In this document: one piece after another, positions 34,676 through 46,172 of the stretch
Layout: each line of letters begins with the position of its first letter
Position numbering within the stretch: the stretch's first letter is position 1
Source: Paenibacillus sp. 453mf
GTDB taxonomy: Bacteria; Bacillota; Bacilli; Paenibacillales; Paenibacillaceae
Length of the DNA: 64,000 bases
Direction of reading: 5' to 3'
NCBI RefSeq assembly: GCF_900116105.1
Contig: NZ_FPAC01000001.1
Span: 1,478,862 to 1,542,861 of the forward strand
Translations under genes and position numbers: made by a program
Notes under the pieces: model-generated
Seen by the model: only the letters and a program-made list of their open reading frames with translations
Database searches by the model: none
What the model was told of the DNA's origin: nothing

Positions 34676-35488
34676 ATGAAAGAGATCATTGATTACTATT
34701 CTGCCTTTGATGAATGGGGAAGACTGGACCGTGAGCCACTGGAATTTATCGTGAATTGGCATTATATCAGCAAGAATCTTCCCCCATCCGGGCGGGTATT
34801 GGATAATGGAGCTGGTCCAGGTAAATATGCAATGAAGCTGGCGAAGCAGGGCTATCAGGTCACATTGTCTGATCTGACTCCCAGACTTGTGAGTGTAGCA
34901 GAGGAGCAGGCAGATCATTTACAGCTGACTTCACAATTTGACGGATTTCATGTGCTGAATGCGGCCGACCTCCATTTATTTTCAGATGAAGCCTTTGATG
35001 CATCCTTGATGCTCGGTCCTTTGTACCATCTGCAGGAGGAAGCGGAGCGATCCAAAGCTGCGAAGGAGCTGTATCGTGTTACCAAATCAGGCGGAGTTGT
35101 GTTTGTTGCTTTTCAGACACGAACCCGTATGCTGCTGAACTCATTACTGAATCCAGCGCACTGGAAGCCGAATCATACGATGGACAATCTTGAACAATTT
35201 TGGGCTACAGGCAGATTTAATCACGAGGACCAGGGACGGTTTACGGGAGCGTACTATTTCGACACAGCCGCCATTGAGCCTTTCATGGAGGAACACGGGT
35301 TTGAGAAAGTTAATCTCATCGGTTCTACAAGTATCGGTGCATTGCTTCATTCTGAACAGGTGGATTACTGGAGGAATCAAGGCGACGAGGCACACAGAAA
35401 GTATATAGAACTGATGATCACAACTGCAGAAGACCCAGCGCTGCTCGGTATATCCTCACATTTACTCTACATCGGACGAAGAAGGTAG
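34676..35488 (+). CDS. Class I SAM-dependent methyltransferase under T-box control
   Basis: Start ATG 34676 follows CAGGGGGAAGG; earlier in-frame codons overlap the T-box terminator. 270 residues with SAM motif I VLDNGAGPGKYA (about residue 40), an acidic residue ending strand 2 (VTLSDLTP), and motif IV-like DASLMLGPLYHL. The C-terminal half carries a family-typical insertion. It belongs to the methyltransf_11/25-type group; substrate unknown. It is the only gene positioned to be controlled by the T-box leader, which would raise its expression when a tRNA (candidate Leu) is uncharged. Confidence 0.87.
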   Translation: MKEIIDYYSAFDEWGRLDREPLEFIVNWHYISKNLPPSGRVLDNGAGPGKYAMKLAKQGYQVTLSDLTPRLVSVAEEQADHLQLTSQFDGFHVLNAADLHLFSDEAFDASLMLGPLYHLQEEAERSKAAKELYRVTKSGGVVFVAFQTRTRMLLNSLLNPAHWKPNHTMDNLEQFWATGRFNHEDQGRFTGAYYFDTAAIEPFMEEHGFEKVNLIGSTSIGALLHSEQVDYWRNQGDEAHRKYIELMITTAEDPALLGISSHLLYIGRRR

Positions 35489-35623
35489 CTTGAATCATCC
35501 AGCTTGATCATCAGCAAATAGCTCACCATTGGTGGTCAACTGGATTGACGGTGTTGATCATTCGTAATGTTCTTGGTATTAAGGTATAATGATGTCTATA
35601 TAAGAAGGAGGGACAATCTAATA

Positions 35624-36106
35624 ATGATCGCTCAAATTCAAAAAAATGAATCGGGTTATACAGCTGAATTCAAGCGGGAGTTACAGCATCCTGCATATAA
35701 GGTATGGGCAATGCTTACTGAGAATAAACGATTAAAAGAGTGGTTCCCAGAGCTTGAGGTAAAAGAACTCGGAACAGGCGGTATGATCCTGTTTGATATG
35801 CAGGATGGGACGTACGAGGAAATGCCGATATTGGACTATGTAGAGGGCAAAGTCCTTGAGTATGTGTGGGGAGAAGACAAGGTACGATTCGAAATTCATG
35901 CAGATCAAAATGGAGAAGCTTCCACACTTATACTGACCGAGAAGATCTCTGCTCTTACAGATCATACACCTAAGGATCTGGCAGGCTGGCATGTCTGTCT
36001 TGATGCTATTGAGACTTTATTAAATGGTAAGGCATTAATGGAGAGCAAAGAAGAGTGGGATCACTGGTATCCGCAATATGTGGAAGCGCTCAAGCCTTTT
36101 CGTTAG
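35624..36106 (+). CDS. SRPBCC-family (AHSA1/START-like) protein
   Basis: Start ATG 35624 follows AAGGAGGG; a longer frame from 35567 has no ribosome site and crosses a TATAAT at 35585. 160 residues with the Bet v1/AHSA1 fold: ELQHPAYKVWAMLTENKRLKEWFP at the start and a C-terminal helix with GWHVCLDAIETLL. The family binds hydrophobic ligands or acts in stress responses; no specific function can be assigned. Confidence 0.83.
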   Translation: MIAQIQKNESGYTAEFKRELQHPAYKVWAMLTENKRLKEWFPELEVKELGTGGMILFDMQDGTYEEMPILDYVEGKVLEYVWGEDKVRFEIHADQNGEASTLILTEKISALTDHTPKDLAGWHVCLDAIETLLNGKALMESKEEWDHWYPQYVEALKPFR

Positions 36107-36158
36107 CTAGATGGAAGGAATGAACCCATTAAATTCTTCACTAAGACCAGCTTAGCCT

Positions 36159-36190
36159 AAAAAGGTCCTCCTTTGCGGAGGACCTTTTTG
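36159..36190. terminator. Strong bidirectional terminator
   Basis: AAAAAGGTCCTCC and GGAGGACCTTTTT form a perfect 13-bp stem with a short loop. Confidence 0.9.
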
Positions 36191-36277
36191 GTGTATCCTC
36201 ATATATCCTCTTATCCCATCATAGTTGAAGTTAGAATAAGAACCAAAATGTTGGAAAAATATCCTAGGACACTTCTT

Positions 36278-36291
36278 TGAGAGCGTTTACA
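36278..36291 (+). promoter_or_regulatory. cre-like box upstream of the galactanase gene
   Basis: TGAGAGCGTTTACA differs from the cre consensus at one position and overlaps a TACAAT -10-like box (36288-36293). Catabolite repression of the GH53 gene is likely. Confidence 0.6.
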
Positions 36292-36341
36292 ATACAGATG
36301 ACACTTTCCAAGGAGAGTGAAATGGATATAGGAGGTCTGGT

Positions 36342-37394
36342 ATGAATAAGTTCCGTAAACGATTTGGATTGATATTTCTAAGTCTCTCGATGTTATTGAT
36401 GCTGCTCGGCCCGTCCGGTGGAGATCACAAGGCGGAGGCAGCACCTGCTTTTGCCAAAGGAGCGGATATCAGCTGGGTAGCAGGGATGGAGGCAGCAGGT
36501 TACAAATGGAAGGACAAGAACGGGGTTCAGCGTGACATCCTGCAGATTTTGAAAAATGATTATCAGATGAATTCAGTTCGCTTACGTGTATGGGTGAATC
36601 CCAATATGAGTGATTATGCAAACGGATATATGAATGCAGAGAAAGCAGCTGATCTCGCGCTTAGAGCGAAGAATCTGGGAATGAGTGTTATGCTTACCTT
36701 ACATTATAGTGATTCCTGGGCTGATCCCGGACAGCAAAATAAACCTTATGCTTGGCGAAACTACACTTTTCAGCAGCTCATGGACGCGGTATGGTCCCAC
36801 ACAATTTATGTGATGAATACGATGAAGAACAAAGGGGTTACTCCGGACTGGGTTCAAATCGGCAATGAAACGAATGACGGCATGCTATGGAATGATGGTA
36901 AAGCTTCCGTGAACATGAAAAATTACGCGTGGCTTGTAAACACAGGCCATAATGCCGTGAAATCGGTCAGCCCGAATACGAAGACCATTGTACATCTGGC
37001 GAACGCTCACGATTATGCCGTGCTTGATTGGAATATCGGGGGACTGGTACAAAACGGGGCCAATTTTGATGTCATCGGTTTGTCACTCTATCCTTCAGCC
37101 TCGGATTGGTCTACGAAAGTGAACCAGACAATAACCAATGTGAATCAACTGATTTCCAAGTATGGTAAGGAGATCGTCATCTCTGAGATTGGTATGGATT
37201 ATAATCAGGCATCGGCAGCCAAGAGCTTTATTACCAAGATCAAAAATGATGTGCGCAATATTTCTGGAGGCAAAGGACTAGGCGTATTCTACTGGGAGCC
37301 GCAGGCAACCCCGGGATATAATGGCGGTTATGCAAAAGGTGCTTGGAATGCGGATGGCAAACCAACGATTGCCCTGGAAGGATTTATTAATTAA
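36342..37394 (+). CDS. Secreted GH53 arabinogalactan endo-beta-1,4-galactanase
   Basis: 350 residues. A signal peptide of about 34 residues ends near AEAAPA. The mature protein starts FAKGADISWVAGME, the hallmark of GH53. The acid/base is Glu176 in QIGNETNDGM and the nucleophile is Glu282 in VISEIGMD. It has no extra binding modules. It cleaves beta-1,4-galactan outside the cell; the sugar ABC importer at 28-31 kb, now separated by the Rhs scar, is the natural candidate for taking up the products. A cre-like box precedes it and a terminator follows. Confidence 0.93.
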   Translation: MNKFRKRFGLIFLSLSMLLMLLGPSGGDHKAEAAPAFAKGADISWVAGMEAAGYKWKDKNGVQRDILQILKNDYQMNSVRLRVWVNPNMSDYANGYMNAEKAADLALRAKNLGMSVMLTLHYSDSWADPGQQNKPYAWRNYTFQQLMDAVWSHTIYVMNTMKNKGVTPDWVQIGNETNDGMLWNDGKASVNMKNYAWLVNTGHNAVKSVSPNTKTIVHLANAHDYAVLDWNIGGLVQNGANFDVIGLSLYPSASDWSTKVNQTITNVNQLISKYGKEIVISEIGMDYNQASAAKSFITKIKNDVRNISGGKGLGVFYWEPQATPGYNGGYAKGAWNADGKPTIALEGFIN

Positions 37395-37411
37395 TTGGAT
37401 TAGAGATAATG

Positions 37412-37452
37412 GAGCTGGCGTGTATTGTTCAAATACAGACCAGCTCTTTTTG
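37412..37452 (+). terminator. Terminator of the galactanase gene
   Basis: GAGCTGG and CCAGCTC form the stem, followed by TTTTTG. Confidence 0.75.
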
Positions 37453-37695
37453 CTTATAAGGAAGAGGAGATCTGTTAAAAATTGCTTGAAAGCTAGAGCT
37501 GCTTTGGATAAATAGCTGCGCTACAGTACGAAAATAGTGAAGCTGCAGAAGTTCCATTTATTTTCGCTCCTTTGTCTGTAATAACTACAGCTTAATATAC
37601 TTGAGTATATAAGGATATGGCTAAATATATATTTTTCTTCCTTCATCTTTAAGAATAAACTGGAGAACAGAGAAGAAGAGGGAGGAAAAATTGGA

Positions 37696-39107
37696 ATGGA
37701 CGATAAAGTGGTTAGTCCGTCATCTCAACTAGGTGCAGCCGACACTGCTTATAAATTGATTCGAGTTTTGGCATTCACCATGGTGCTGTCCGTCATGAGT
37801 GTGACGATGTTTAACATCGCGCTAACTGACATCAGCATTGAATTTTCATTATCTGTAGCCCAGGTAAGCTGGGTCTCAACCGCGTATCTCGTCGTTTATG
37901 CGCTCGGAACCCTCACTTACGGGAAACTGGTTAACATGTTTCATCTGAGGCATTTAGTTGTGGTTGGATTGCTCATATTCGCTATGGGATCGTTAGTTGG
38001 ATTTACAGCGGAGTCTTACTATATGGTTGTACTGGGTAGAATCGTACAGGCGGCGGGTGCTGCTGTAGTGCCGGCCATGAGTACCATCATCCCAGTCAGA
38101 TACTTCAGTCCGGAGAAAAGAGGGTATGCACTGGGGATTACCTTTACAGGTCTTGCGGTAGGTAATGCAATCGGACCCGTTATCTCAGCAGCAGTTGTCA
38201 GCTTTGCCGAATGGAGATGGCTGTTTGCAGTGCCAATACTGACACTTACTACTTTGCCGTTTACTTGAAGTATCTGGGAAGGGACCAATTAAAGAAAGAC
38301 GACAAGATCGACTACCTTGGGGGCGGCTTGCTAGCTTTATTTGTTATATTGCTTATGATGTCGATAACTCAAGCAAAAATACTGTATTTCGTAGCAGCGG
38401 CAGTCCTGTTTATACTATTTATTGTTCGCTCAAGGTTGACTTCAACCCCATTTATACCGCTTCAATTGTTTCATTCGAAAGGGTATGCGATTGGACTCGT
38501 TATCCTGGTTCTTGTACAAGGGATCGGTTTCTCGTTCCCATTTCTGACCCCGCTGCTGCTGCAGCAGGTCAATGATCTATCAGCTGGAATTGTCGGATTT
38601 ATGCTGGTTCCTGCAGCGATCTGCTCTGCATTCCTTGGAAGAAGGATTGGAAAAATAGTCGATGCACATGGTAATCACTTTGTCTATTCGATATCGGCAT
38701 CTCTCTTGGTCATTACTTTTATGGCGATGTCGATTTGGGCGGGTAGTCATCATTACTGGATTGCTGCAATTCTCATTGTCGGGACTGTAAGCCAGATGAG
38801 TCTTCAAATCTCGCTCATCAACAGCGTCTCCCGCTCACTTGCTCCAGAATATACCGGAGTAGGGATGGGTCTTGTTTCGACTCTTAATTTCATGTCGGGC
38901 GCAATATCGGCCTCCTTCTACAGTATACTCCTTGATCAAGGAGCAAGGACGGCATGGAATGGTATAAATGCCAACCTGGAAGCATCGGTGTTTAGCAATA
39001 TGTATTTTGTTTTTGCCGTGATGCATATCTTACTGCTTGTAATATTTCACTACTTGTATAAGGTTCCCGTCCCGAAAGTACAGACAGCAAACAAGCAATC
39101 GCATTAA
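37696..39107 (+). pseudogene. TetL-like MFS drug/H+ antiporter, frameshifted
   Basis: Two overlapping frames together encode a 14-helix (DHA2-type) exporter of about 470 residues resembling TetL/TetK. The first frame (37696-38268) ends ILTLTTLPFT then stop; the second (from about 38262) continues YLKYLGRDQLKKDD in register. A single missing T at CCGTTTACTTG (about 38260-38268) would restore LPFYLKYLG. Helices and the motif C-like GLAVGNAIGPVISA are otherwise intact. This is either a real frameshift mutation, a sequencing error, or (least likely) recoding. Confidence 0.8.
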
Positions 39108-40027
39108 TTCGTCAAATTGAAACAATTAGTATTATATTCCTATAAAATCATGGGCTACAAGCAATCAAGCCAGAAATAATCTATCAAACAGGACAAAATA
39201 CATGCTTTATGAGCATATATAGTATTATTTCGATGATGAAAAACCATGTTCTGTGCGTCAAAACGCAATTATTCAATACAAAATACCTAAATCGTAATAG
39301 ATCCCAAATCGTTCCTATATACGCCCCTATTTCGATGTCATTATCCAAAAAAAGCGGTCATACCAATGCTTCTAACAACATATTCCACTTTTCACATCAA
39401 GAACCGTGTTGATCACGGTTCTTTTTACATTTATAAGAATATTATCGAAAAATGCGGCAGGCATGTAATATGGCGTATCGGTCTTAGTTCTTAATTGACC
39501 TATGTAAAATAAGTATTAAGTACCAAATGTAAAAATATGCTAATAAAATGCTTGTAAGAGTCATTTTTTATGATTTATACTCTCTACACAAGTAAAAGTA
39601 CTTACTTTAAATCTTCAAATTCACCTTTTTGTTAAGTTATAAAATTGATTAAATTTAACAAATCCTCTAAATGTTAATTTCGCATCTCATCAAATTCTCT
39701 CAGCAAAATGAAATAGACTAGCCCCCTGAATCTACTCGATTGAATCTTCTTTTTCCCATCTAAGATGCTTAATTCAAGGCACCTTCTTCCGAAGAGATTG
39801 TACAAGCATATCTGAACTGACCTAAGCCAATCATTTCATTCTTTGTTTTACCCTTTAAAGGAGGTGGTTGTCAAAATCATATTCTGAATCCTCGTCGTTT
39901 GATTTGTCGTGTATTGCTGCTCATGTTCTAAGTTGCTCGACTGTGCTATTTGTTCGCAGTTAGAAAGACAAGTGTTTGGAGGAAATTCAAACGGTTTCTA
40001 TCTCGATTCTAAAGGAGTGTAGTAGAC
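39108..40027. other. Long intergenic region before the protease gene
   Basis: It holds a terminator at 39399-39426 and, near the 3' end, an LacI/CcpA-type box TTCAAACGGTTTCT (39986-39999) just upstream of the protease. A GGAGGTGG at 39860 precedes a 31-codon TTG frame with too short spacing to trust. The middle (39430-39840) is AT-rich and I see no gene in it. Confidence 0.5.
39399..39426 (+). terminator. Terminator downstream of the MFS gene
   Basis: AAGAACCGTG and CACGGTTCTT form a near-perfect stem with a T tail. Confidence 0.8.
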
Positions 40028-43000
40028 TTGGTCACAGCGAAAAATACGAAAAAAACCTTCTCATTAAGCATGGCTTTCCTCCTGGCAGTGTCCATCGTAA
40101 GTCCGGCTATGGCCGCTCCAACGACCTCGGTTTCCGACAAGATTGATTTGCGTTCAACGGCTCCCGAACTGATCACTGCAAAAGTAGACTCTAAGCTGAA
40201 CAAGCTGTTTAATGAAGACAAATATGTCACCTATTTGGTTAAGATGTCCGAACAAGCGGATACTGCGCTTGCCTCACAGAAAGCAATGGAGCTAGCTTCC
40301 ACTCAAAAAGCAACCCCTGCAGCTGCGAAGCTCTCTGCTCGTACCTCAGTAGTGAGCACACTGCGTGAAACGGCAACCCGTACACAAATACCGATTCAAA
40401 AATACTTGGATGAACAGAAGGAAGCTGGGGGAGTACAGGAGTATAAGAGCTATTTCATCGTAAATTCCCTGGCGGTAACAAGTACAAAAGAAGTGATGGA
40501 GGAGCTAGCCCTTCAGCCTGGCATTGAAAAAATCCTTCCGAACGAAGAACGGTTCCTGCAGGAAGTTACGGTTGATAAGAATGCTTCCACTCCTAAGGCG
40601 AGTGATCTAGACAGCGATTCCTCTGCTTCAGCAGCGGACAAGAACAAGAATACAGAACCTTCAGATTATGATCCGGCGAATATAGAATGGAACATTGCCC
40701 AAGTTAATGCTCCAGAAGTATGGGAGCAAGGGATTGACGGTTCTGGTATTGTCGTCGCTAATCTGGACACAGGTGTTGATTATACACACCCTGCCCTTGC
40801 AAGCAAATGGCGCGGTTTGGATGCAAACGGCAATGTCGTTGATCCAGAGCTAAGCTGGTACGATCCGCACAGTGGTGCCTCACTTCCAGCAGATACAGAT
40901 GGTCACGGAACTCATACTATGGGAACGATGGTAGGTGCTGAAGAAGATGGTACTAACATTATCGGTGTGGCTCCTGGAGCTAAATGGATGGCGGTAAGGA
41001 TATTCAATCCTTCCACTACCGATGCCATTATTCTAGATGGTGCTCAGTGGCTGCTAGCACCAGTAGATGAAGAAGGAAATCTTCATCCTGAGCTTGCTCC
41101 AGATGTGGTGAACAATTCCTGGGGTGGAGGACCAGGCATTGATGAATGGTTTAGACCTATCGTGCAAGCATGGCGTGATGCACAGATTTTTCCGGAATTC
41201 TCTGCGGGTAACACCACACTAACGAACCCTGGTGGACCGGGATCAGTTGCCAATCCGGCGAACTATCCGGAATCCTTCGCCACTGGCGCAACCGATATAA
41301 ACGGAAATTTGGCTGACTTCTCTCTCCTGGGTCCATCTCCGTATGACGAAATTAAACCTGAAGTCTCTGCTCCAGGTGTGAATATTCGTTCATCGGTACC
41401 AGGGGGCAGTTATGAAGGAGGTTGGAATGGAACATCGATGGCAGGGCCCCATACAACTGCAATTGCGGCCATGCTTCTGCAAGCGAACAGCTCTCTCACT
41501 GTCGATGATCTGGAATATATTCTGACAGAAACGGCGACGGAAAGAACAGACAGTACCTATCCCGAATCACCTAACAATGGATATGGACACGGTATCGTAA
41601 ATGCACTTGATGCGGTTGGCTCTGTCCTTCAAGGTGTTGGCTCTGTGTCGGGTCGTGTGACCATTGATGGTGATGATCTGACAGCACCTGAACTGGAATA
41701 CACGGCAATGGAATCGGTTTACGCTGGACTTGATGCTGCCTTTTCCATTGATGCCAGTGATAATGTATCCATTACCGAGGTAAGTGTTTTCGCAAGAACA
41801 GAAGGAATGAGCCGCTATGTATACATACCAGCGGAACTTACTTCCGGTGATGCGCTTGAAGGTACGTACCAAGCCGTCATCCCTGCATCACTAATAGAGG
41901 AGCCTGGCCTTGAGTATTACATTCGTGTCAACGACTATGGCAATAATGGTTATAGTACGGAAGTACATTCAGTAGAAGTACTGGAAGGAATTGAGCCAGG
42001 GTATACCCAGGATTTCGAACAAGATTATGTCGGTTTCTTACCGGATCTTGAAGATCCGTGGGTCTGGGGAAGTCCTGAAAGCGGTCCTGGAAGTGCCTAT
42101 TCCGGAGAGAATGTAATAGCGACAAATTTAACGGGTACTTACGCACCCAACTCAAGTACTGCACTTATTGCGCCGCCAATCAATCTAGCAGACGCGCCGG
42201 AAGGTGCACTGTTGTCCTTCAAACAATGGTATGACCTTGAAGATGGCAGTGATTTCGGCAGTGTGTACTTAGCGACAGAAGAGAATGACTATGAATTTGA
42301 ACAGCTGCTAACTGTTACGGGCAGCAGTGAAGATTGGGTAAGTCAGTATATTGATTTGACAGCGTATGCGGGTCAAAAAGTATATCTTGCATTTGTTCTT
42401 AGCTCAGACAGTTCAGCCGAAGGAGAAGGCTGGTATATCGACGACTTCTCGCTGCAGCTTCCAGATGAAGTTGCTCCAGCAGCTCCATCCGAGCTGACAG
42501 GAACACCTTCTATCCTTGGTGACGTAACGCTTGAGTGGACTGCTCCTGCTGATGAGGATTTGAAGGAATACAATGTATATCGTTCCTTAACATCAGACAC
42601 GGGTTACGAGCTGATTGGAACGAGTGCAGAAACATCGTATGTTGACAGTATTACAATAGAAGGAAACGCAACTTATTATTACGTTGTAAAAGCTAAAGAT
42701 TACAGTGGCAACGAGAGTGACGCTTCTAATGAAATTGCTGTAGAGGTTGCCGTACCTGAGACCATCTTCAGTGATTCGTTCGATGGTGATAATGACAATG
42801 GTTGGACACACTCGGGAACGAATGATGTATGGGAGCGGGGTGCTCCTGCTGCGCCGGGTCCAGCTTCTGCGGTAACTCCTCCGAATGTTTGGGGAACGGA
42901 TCTGAACGGAACCTATCTGGTAAGCTCTAATTTCTCTCTGGTATCACCTGTGATCGATTTGACCTCTCAGAGTACGGCTGCACTGACCTTCAATCACTGG

Positions 43001-45439
43001 TACGAAATCGAAAGAAACTATGATGATGCCTATGTGGAAGTCACCACTAACGGCGGAACTACTTGGACAGAGATTGGCTACTATTCTCATGCAACAGAAG
43101 GAAAGCAATGGTCACCTGTATTTATTGATCTGACGAGCTATACAGGCCAAGAAATTCAGGTCCGCTTCAGATTTACGACTGACAGCAGTGTACAAAAAGC
43201 CGGATGGTATCTGGATGATTTCCGGGTGCTTGCTGTTTCAGCACCTGAATCTACGGCTAGTGATCAGAAGACGGAGACGGATAAAGCCAAAGTAATAGAG
43301 AAGGCACCTGTATTAAGTGACTTTGTGAGCAAGCAAACGATTGCTACGCAAGGTGATTCCGTATCCAAAGACGGGGAAGTCGGACTGTTTAGTCTTCCAG
43401 TCTCCGCAACGGTGACGGTTGTTGAAACCGGAAGATCTGTTCGCACGGATGCTTATACAGGCCGCTACAGCTTTAATCATGTAGCCGGCGACTACAATTT
43501 GAAGGTTGAGTCTTACGGCTATTATCCACAGACGGTACCTGTAACCATTGAAGATGGCAAGACACGTAATGTTAACTTCCAACTGGATGAAATTCCTCAA
43601 GGCACGATTACGGGAACCGTTACAAACGAACGCACGGGAGAACCGATTGCTGATGCGGTAGTTATGGTCATGGAAGACGCGCAGGTATCACCGGTTCGTA
43701 CTGACGAAAATGGAATCTACACCCTGCAGGTATATGAAGGAACATATACTTTGTCCATCTCTGCACTGGATTACTATAGTGAAACATCTGCAGTAACTGT
43801 TCCTGCGAACGATTCTGTCACGCATAATTTTGATATGAAACCGTTCATAGGCTATGCAGGTGAGATCAAATACGATGATGGAACAGCTGAAAATGCTCGT
43901 GCATGGAATGCGGCAGGGAATGCGTGGGCTGTGAGAATGACCCCTGAATCCGAAGCCGCACAAGTAACCGGTGCATCCTTCCTCTTCTGGAATACAGAGT
44001 GGCCAAATCCAGGTGGTACGGCTTTCAGTTATTCTGTATATGATGCAACCGGGCCTGACGGGGCACCAGGCCGTGAGCTTGCAGGGCCTTTTGACGGCAC
44101 TGCTCTAAGAAATGATGAATGGACAATAGTGGAATTCCCGGAACCGGTATCGGTTACAGGAGATTTCTACATTGTATACGAGCAGACTGAAGCTAATCCA
44201 TATTCACCAGGACTTGCTACGGATGAGAGCAGCACGGTTGCTGAACGGGCTTGGCAGCGGATCAGTGGCGCATGGTCAGCCTCACCTGTAGATGAAGGAA
44301 ACTATATGATTCGGGCGCATGTCCAATATGCGATTGGCGCACCTGTCATCACCTCTCCAGCAGAAGATACCTTCACGAATGAAGAGTCCATTACGATTAC
44401 GGGTACTTCGAATGCCAATGGATCCACGGTGACTATTTATAATGGGGAAGAAGTAGCTGCAACTGCAACGGTGGAAGAGGGGCAATTTGAAGCAGAGATT
44501 GACCTGAATGCGGGAGAGAATGTACTTGTCGCTGAAGCGTTGGTCGGTGATGAAGTAACAGATCCTTCAACTCCAGTTACGGTAACTCTTGATCAAGCTG
44601 CACCGGAGCTTATCGTTACTTCTCCTGAGGATGGAGAGACTACGAATGCTGAAGCTTATACCGTTAGAGGTACAGTGAATGATGAATTTCTTGATACCGT
44701 TACAGTGAACGGTGAAGCAGCTGAAGTTGCCGAAGATGGAAGCTTCGAGCACCGTCTTCTGATTAATTCAGGTGATAATGTCATTACTGTTATCGCTGCG
44801 GATTTGGCGGGCAACACAACAACCATTACTCGTACCGTCACTGTAAACTGGACTGCACCGGTCATTACGAACCTCATGCCAAGCTCTGATCTGCATATAG
44901 CTGCAGGAGACCCGGTATATGTATCCTTTGACAGCAGCCCAGGTCTGTCGGCATCGTTCCGTGTCGAACTGCCAGGCAATGCACCGTCAAGCATGAATGA
45001 AACTCCGCTCTCTGAGACATCACCTGGTCATTATGAAGGAACATATACAACTTCTGAATCCCTTAGGCTTGAAGGCGGAGTTATTGTAGTGAGAGTATGG
45101 GACCCAGCAGGTAACGAGACAGAAGTTACCGCACTCGGCAAAGTATATGTAACGCAGAGTGGGGAAGAGCCTGCTCCACCAAATGTGGCCCCAGTTGCCA
45201 TCATCCAATCTCCAAACGCAGCTCAGCGCAACAGGGATGTTACATTTGATGCTTCAAATTCATATGACGAGGATGGCAGCATTGTTTCTTATGAATGGAA
45301 TTTTGGAGATGGAACAACAGGAAGTGGAGTCACCGCCTCACATGCCTATACCAGAAGCGGAAACTATACAGTAGAGTTGACCGTCACAGATGATCAAGGT
45401 GCGACGAATACGAAAACATTCGTTATTCGAATTCGCTAA
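40028..45439 (+). CDS. Giant secreted S8 serine protease, bacillopeptidase F-like, multidomain
   Basis: 1803 residues, TTG start after AAAGGAGTG. Signal peptide (about 1-30), propeptide (about 60-185), then the subtilase domain (about 235-525) with Asp247 (NLDTGVD), His293 (DGHGTH), Asn362 (VNNSWGGG) and Ser470 (GTSMAGP). Downstream modules, in order: Ig-like; a MAM/jelly-roll-like unit with [14 protein letters not shown]; fibronectin III (about 815-905); a second MAM-like unit; two carboxypeptidase-regulatory-like repeats (about 1130-1270); another jelly-roll-like unit; two to three Ig-like repeats (about 1440-1710); and a C-terminal PKD domain with [10 protein letters not shown]. No LPxTG or SLH anchor. 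It should degrade proteins outside the cell. Confidence 0.92.
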   Translation: MVTAKNTKKTFSLSMAFLLAVSIVSPAMAAPTTSVSDKIDLRSTAPELITAKVDSKLNKLFNEDKYVTYLVKMSEQADTALASQKAMELASTQKATPAAAKLSARTSVVSTLRETATRTQIPIQKYLDEQKEAGGVQEYKSYFIVNSLAVTSTKEVMEELALQPGIEKILPNEERFLQEVTVDKNASTPKASDLDSDSSASAADKNKNTEPSDYDPANIEWNIAQVNAPEVWEQGIDGSGIVVANLDTGVDYTHPALASKWRGLDANGNVVDPELSWYDPHSGASLPADTDGHGTHTMGTMVGAEEDGTNIIGVAPGAKWMAVRIFNPSTTDAIILDGAQWLLAPVDEEGNLHPELAPDVVNNSWGGGPGIDEWFRPIVQAWRDAQIFPEFSAGNTTLTNPGGPGSVANPANYPESFATGATDINGNLADFSLLGPSPYDEIKPEVSAPGVNIRSSVPGGSYEGGWNGTSMAGPHTTAIAAMLLQANSSLTVDDLEYILTETATERTDSTYPESPNNGYGHGIVNALDAVGSVLQGVGSVSGRVTIDGDDLTAPELEYTAMESVYAGLDAAFSIDASDNVSITEVSVFARTEGMSRYVYIPAELTSGDALEGTYQAVIPASLIEEPGLEYYIRVNDYGNNGYSTEVHSVEVLEGIEPGYTQDFEQDYVGFLPDLEDPWVWGSPESGPGSAYSGENVIATNLTGTYAPNSSTALIAPPINLADAPEGALLSFKQWYDLEDGSDFGSVYLATEENDYEFEQLLTVTGSSEDWVSQYIDLTAYAGQKVYLAFVLSSDSSAEGEGWYIDDFSLQLPDEVAPAAPSELTGTPSILGDVTLEWTAPADEDLKEYNVYRSLTSDTGYELIGTSAETSYVDSITIEGNATYYYVVKAKDYSGNESDASNEIAVEVAVPETIFSDSFDGDNDNGWTHSGTNDVWERGAPAAPGPASAVTPPNVWGTDLNGTYLVSSNFSLVSPVIDLTSQSTAALTFNHWYEIERNYDDAYVEVTTNGGTTWTEIGYYSHATEGKQWSPVFIDLTSYTGQEIQVRFRFTTDSSVQKAGWYLDDFRVLAVSAPESTASDQKTETDKAKVIEKAPVLSDFVSKQTIATQGDSVSKDGEVGLFSLPVSATVTVVETGRSVRTDAYTGRYSFNHVAGDYNLKVESYGYYPQTVPVTIEDGKTRNVNFQLDEIPQGTITGTVTNERTGEPIADAVVMVMEDAQVSPVRTDENGIYTLQVYEGTYTLSISALDYYSETSAVTVPANDSVTHNFDMKPFIGYAGEIKYDDGTAENARAWNAAGNAWAVRMTPESEAAQVTGASFLFWNTEWPNPGGTAFSYSVYDATGPDGAPGRELAGPFDGTALRNDEWTIVEFPEPVSVTGDFYIVYEQTEANPYSPGLATDESSTVAERAWQRISGAWSASPVDEGNYMIRAHVQYAIGAPVITSPAEDTFTNEESITITGTSNANGSTVTIYNGEEVAATATVEEGQFEAEIDLNAGENVLVAEALVGDEVTDPSTPVTVTLDQAAPELIVTSPEDGETTNAEAYTVRGTVNDEFLDTVTVNGEAAEVAEDGSFEHRLLINSGDNVITVIAADLAGNTTTITRTVTVNWTAPVITNLMPSSDLHIAAGDPVYVSFDSSPGLSASFRVELPGNAPSSMNETPLSETSPGHYEGTYTTSESLRLEGGVIVVRVWDPAGNETEVTALGKVYVTQSGEEPAPPNVAPVAIIQSPNAAQRNRDVTFDASNSYDEDGSIVSYEWNFGDGTTGSGVTASHAYTRSGNYTVELTVTDDQGATNTKTFVIRIR

Positions 45440-45468
45440 GGTTTAGGACGAACGATTTTTCATCGTGA

Positions 45469-45507
45469 GAAGAGGAGTACCGGCATATAGTCCGAGTACT
45501 CCTCTTC
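45469..45507. terminator. Convergent terminator between protease and alkyltransferase-like gene
   Basis: GAAGAGGAGTAC and GTACTCCTCTTC form a perfect 12-bp stem. Confidence 0.85.
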
Positions 45508-45514
45508 TTCATTT

Positions 45515-45814
45515 TCACGCCTGATATTTGGATAAATCGATTCGCCGGTCGAGTCCAATCTCTACACCTTCATCTTGCAGCTTCATCTCTTGGATCAATC
45601 GGTGCTCGTCCTCAACTATGGCTATTTCTCCGAACTTATTTACGACTCGATGCCAGGGAAGTGCATGCTTCTCACTCATGGAGTGGAGTACCCGGACGAC
45701 CTGTCTCGCCGCCCGAGGGCTTCCTGCCATGGCCGCGACTTGTCCGTAGGTCATTACCTTTCCCTCTGGGATGGATTGAATGATTCGAATCACTTCTGCG
45801 GTAAAGGGCTGCAT
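45515..45814 (-). CDS. Alkyltransferase-like protein (ATL/YbaZ type)
   Basis: 99 residues matching the DNA-binding half of O6-alkylguanine-DNA alkyltransferases: IPEGKVMTYGQVAAMAG, the helix-turn-helix AARQVVRVLHS with the Arg finger, and LPWHRVVN. In true alkyltransferases this last motif is PCHRV; here Trp replaces the catalytic Cys, the hallmark of ATL proteins, which bind alkylated guanine and hand it to nucleotide excision repair without removing the alkyl group. Confidence 0.9.
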   Translation of the reverse strand: MQPFTAEVIRIIQSIPEGKVMTYGQVAAMAGSPRAARQVVRVLHSMSEKHALPWHRVVNKFGEIAIVEDEHRLIQEMKLQDEGVEIGLDRRIDLSKYQA

Positions 45815-45952
45815 ATGTATAATATCTCCTTATGTTGAAACATTCAAAATTGATTTGATTATATCAAAAATATATCGTTCTTAAGAACTGTTTATCACGG
45901 GGGATGGTAATTAGTGGTTGACGATAATTATGAAGCAAATGTAATATATTGA

Positions 45953-45966
45953 TGCAAACGGTTTCA
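45953..45966. promoter_or_regulatory. LacI/CcpA-type box 1 upstream of the pullulanase
   Basis: TGCAAACGGTTTCA, a near-perfect palindrome of LacI-family type. A second copy lies at 46118. Either CcpA or a maltose regulator of the LacI family could bind. Confidence 0.6.
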
Positions 45967-46117
45967 TTATATTCAACATAAGGAATATGTTTCTAGCTAA
46001 TGCCATGAGCAGACAATTAAAAGATTATTTGTGTATAACAGAACGGAGGTGCATAGTTACGCTTTTTCTGAGCATGAAGAAGTATACTGACAAAGCTCAA
46101 TCATATTCGACTTTTTG

Positions 46118-46131
46118 TGCAAACGGTTCCA
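46118..46131. promoter_or_regulatory. LacI/CcpA-type box 2 upstream of the pullulanase
   Basis: TGCAAACGGTTCCA, one base different from box 1 and 42 bp before the start codon. Confidence 0.6.
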
Positions 46132-46172
46132 ATTCAATGTGTATTTCAATCTATAGAATCGGAGGAATGTTC

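Noticed and set aside
39209-39412. 67-codon frame after the MFS gene
   Set aside because: No ribosome site; low-complexity, Asn/Ser/Ile-rich translation; it overlaps a terminator.
39868-39963. 31-codon TTG frame behind GGAGGTGG upstream of the protease
   Set aside because: The spacing between ribosome site and start is only about 3 bp, and the peptide is Ser-rich without any signal of conservation.
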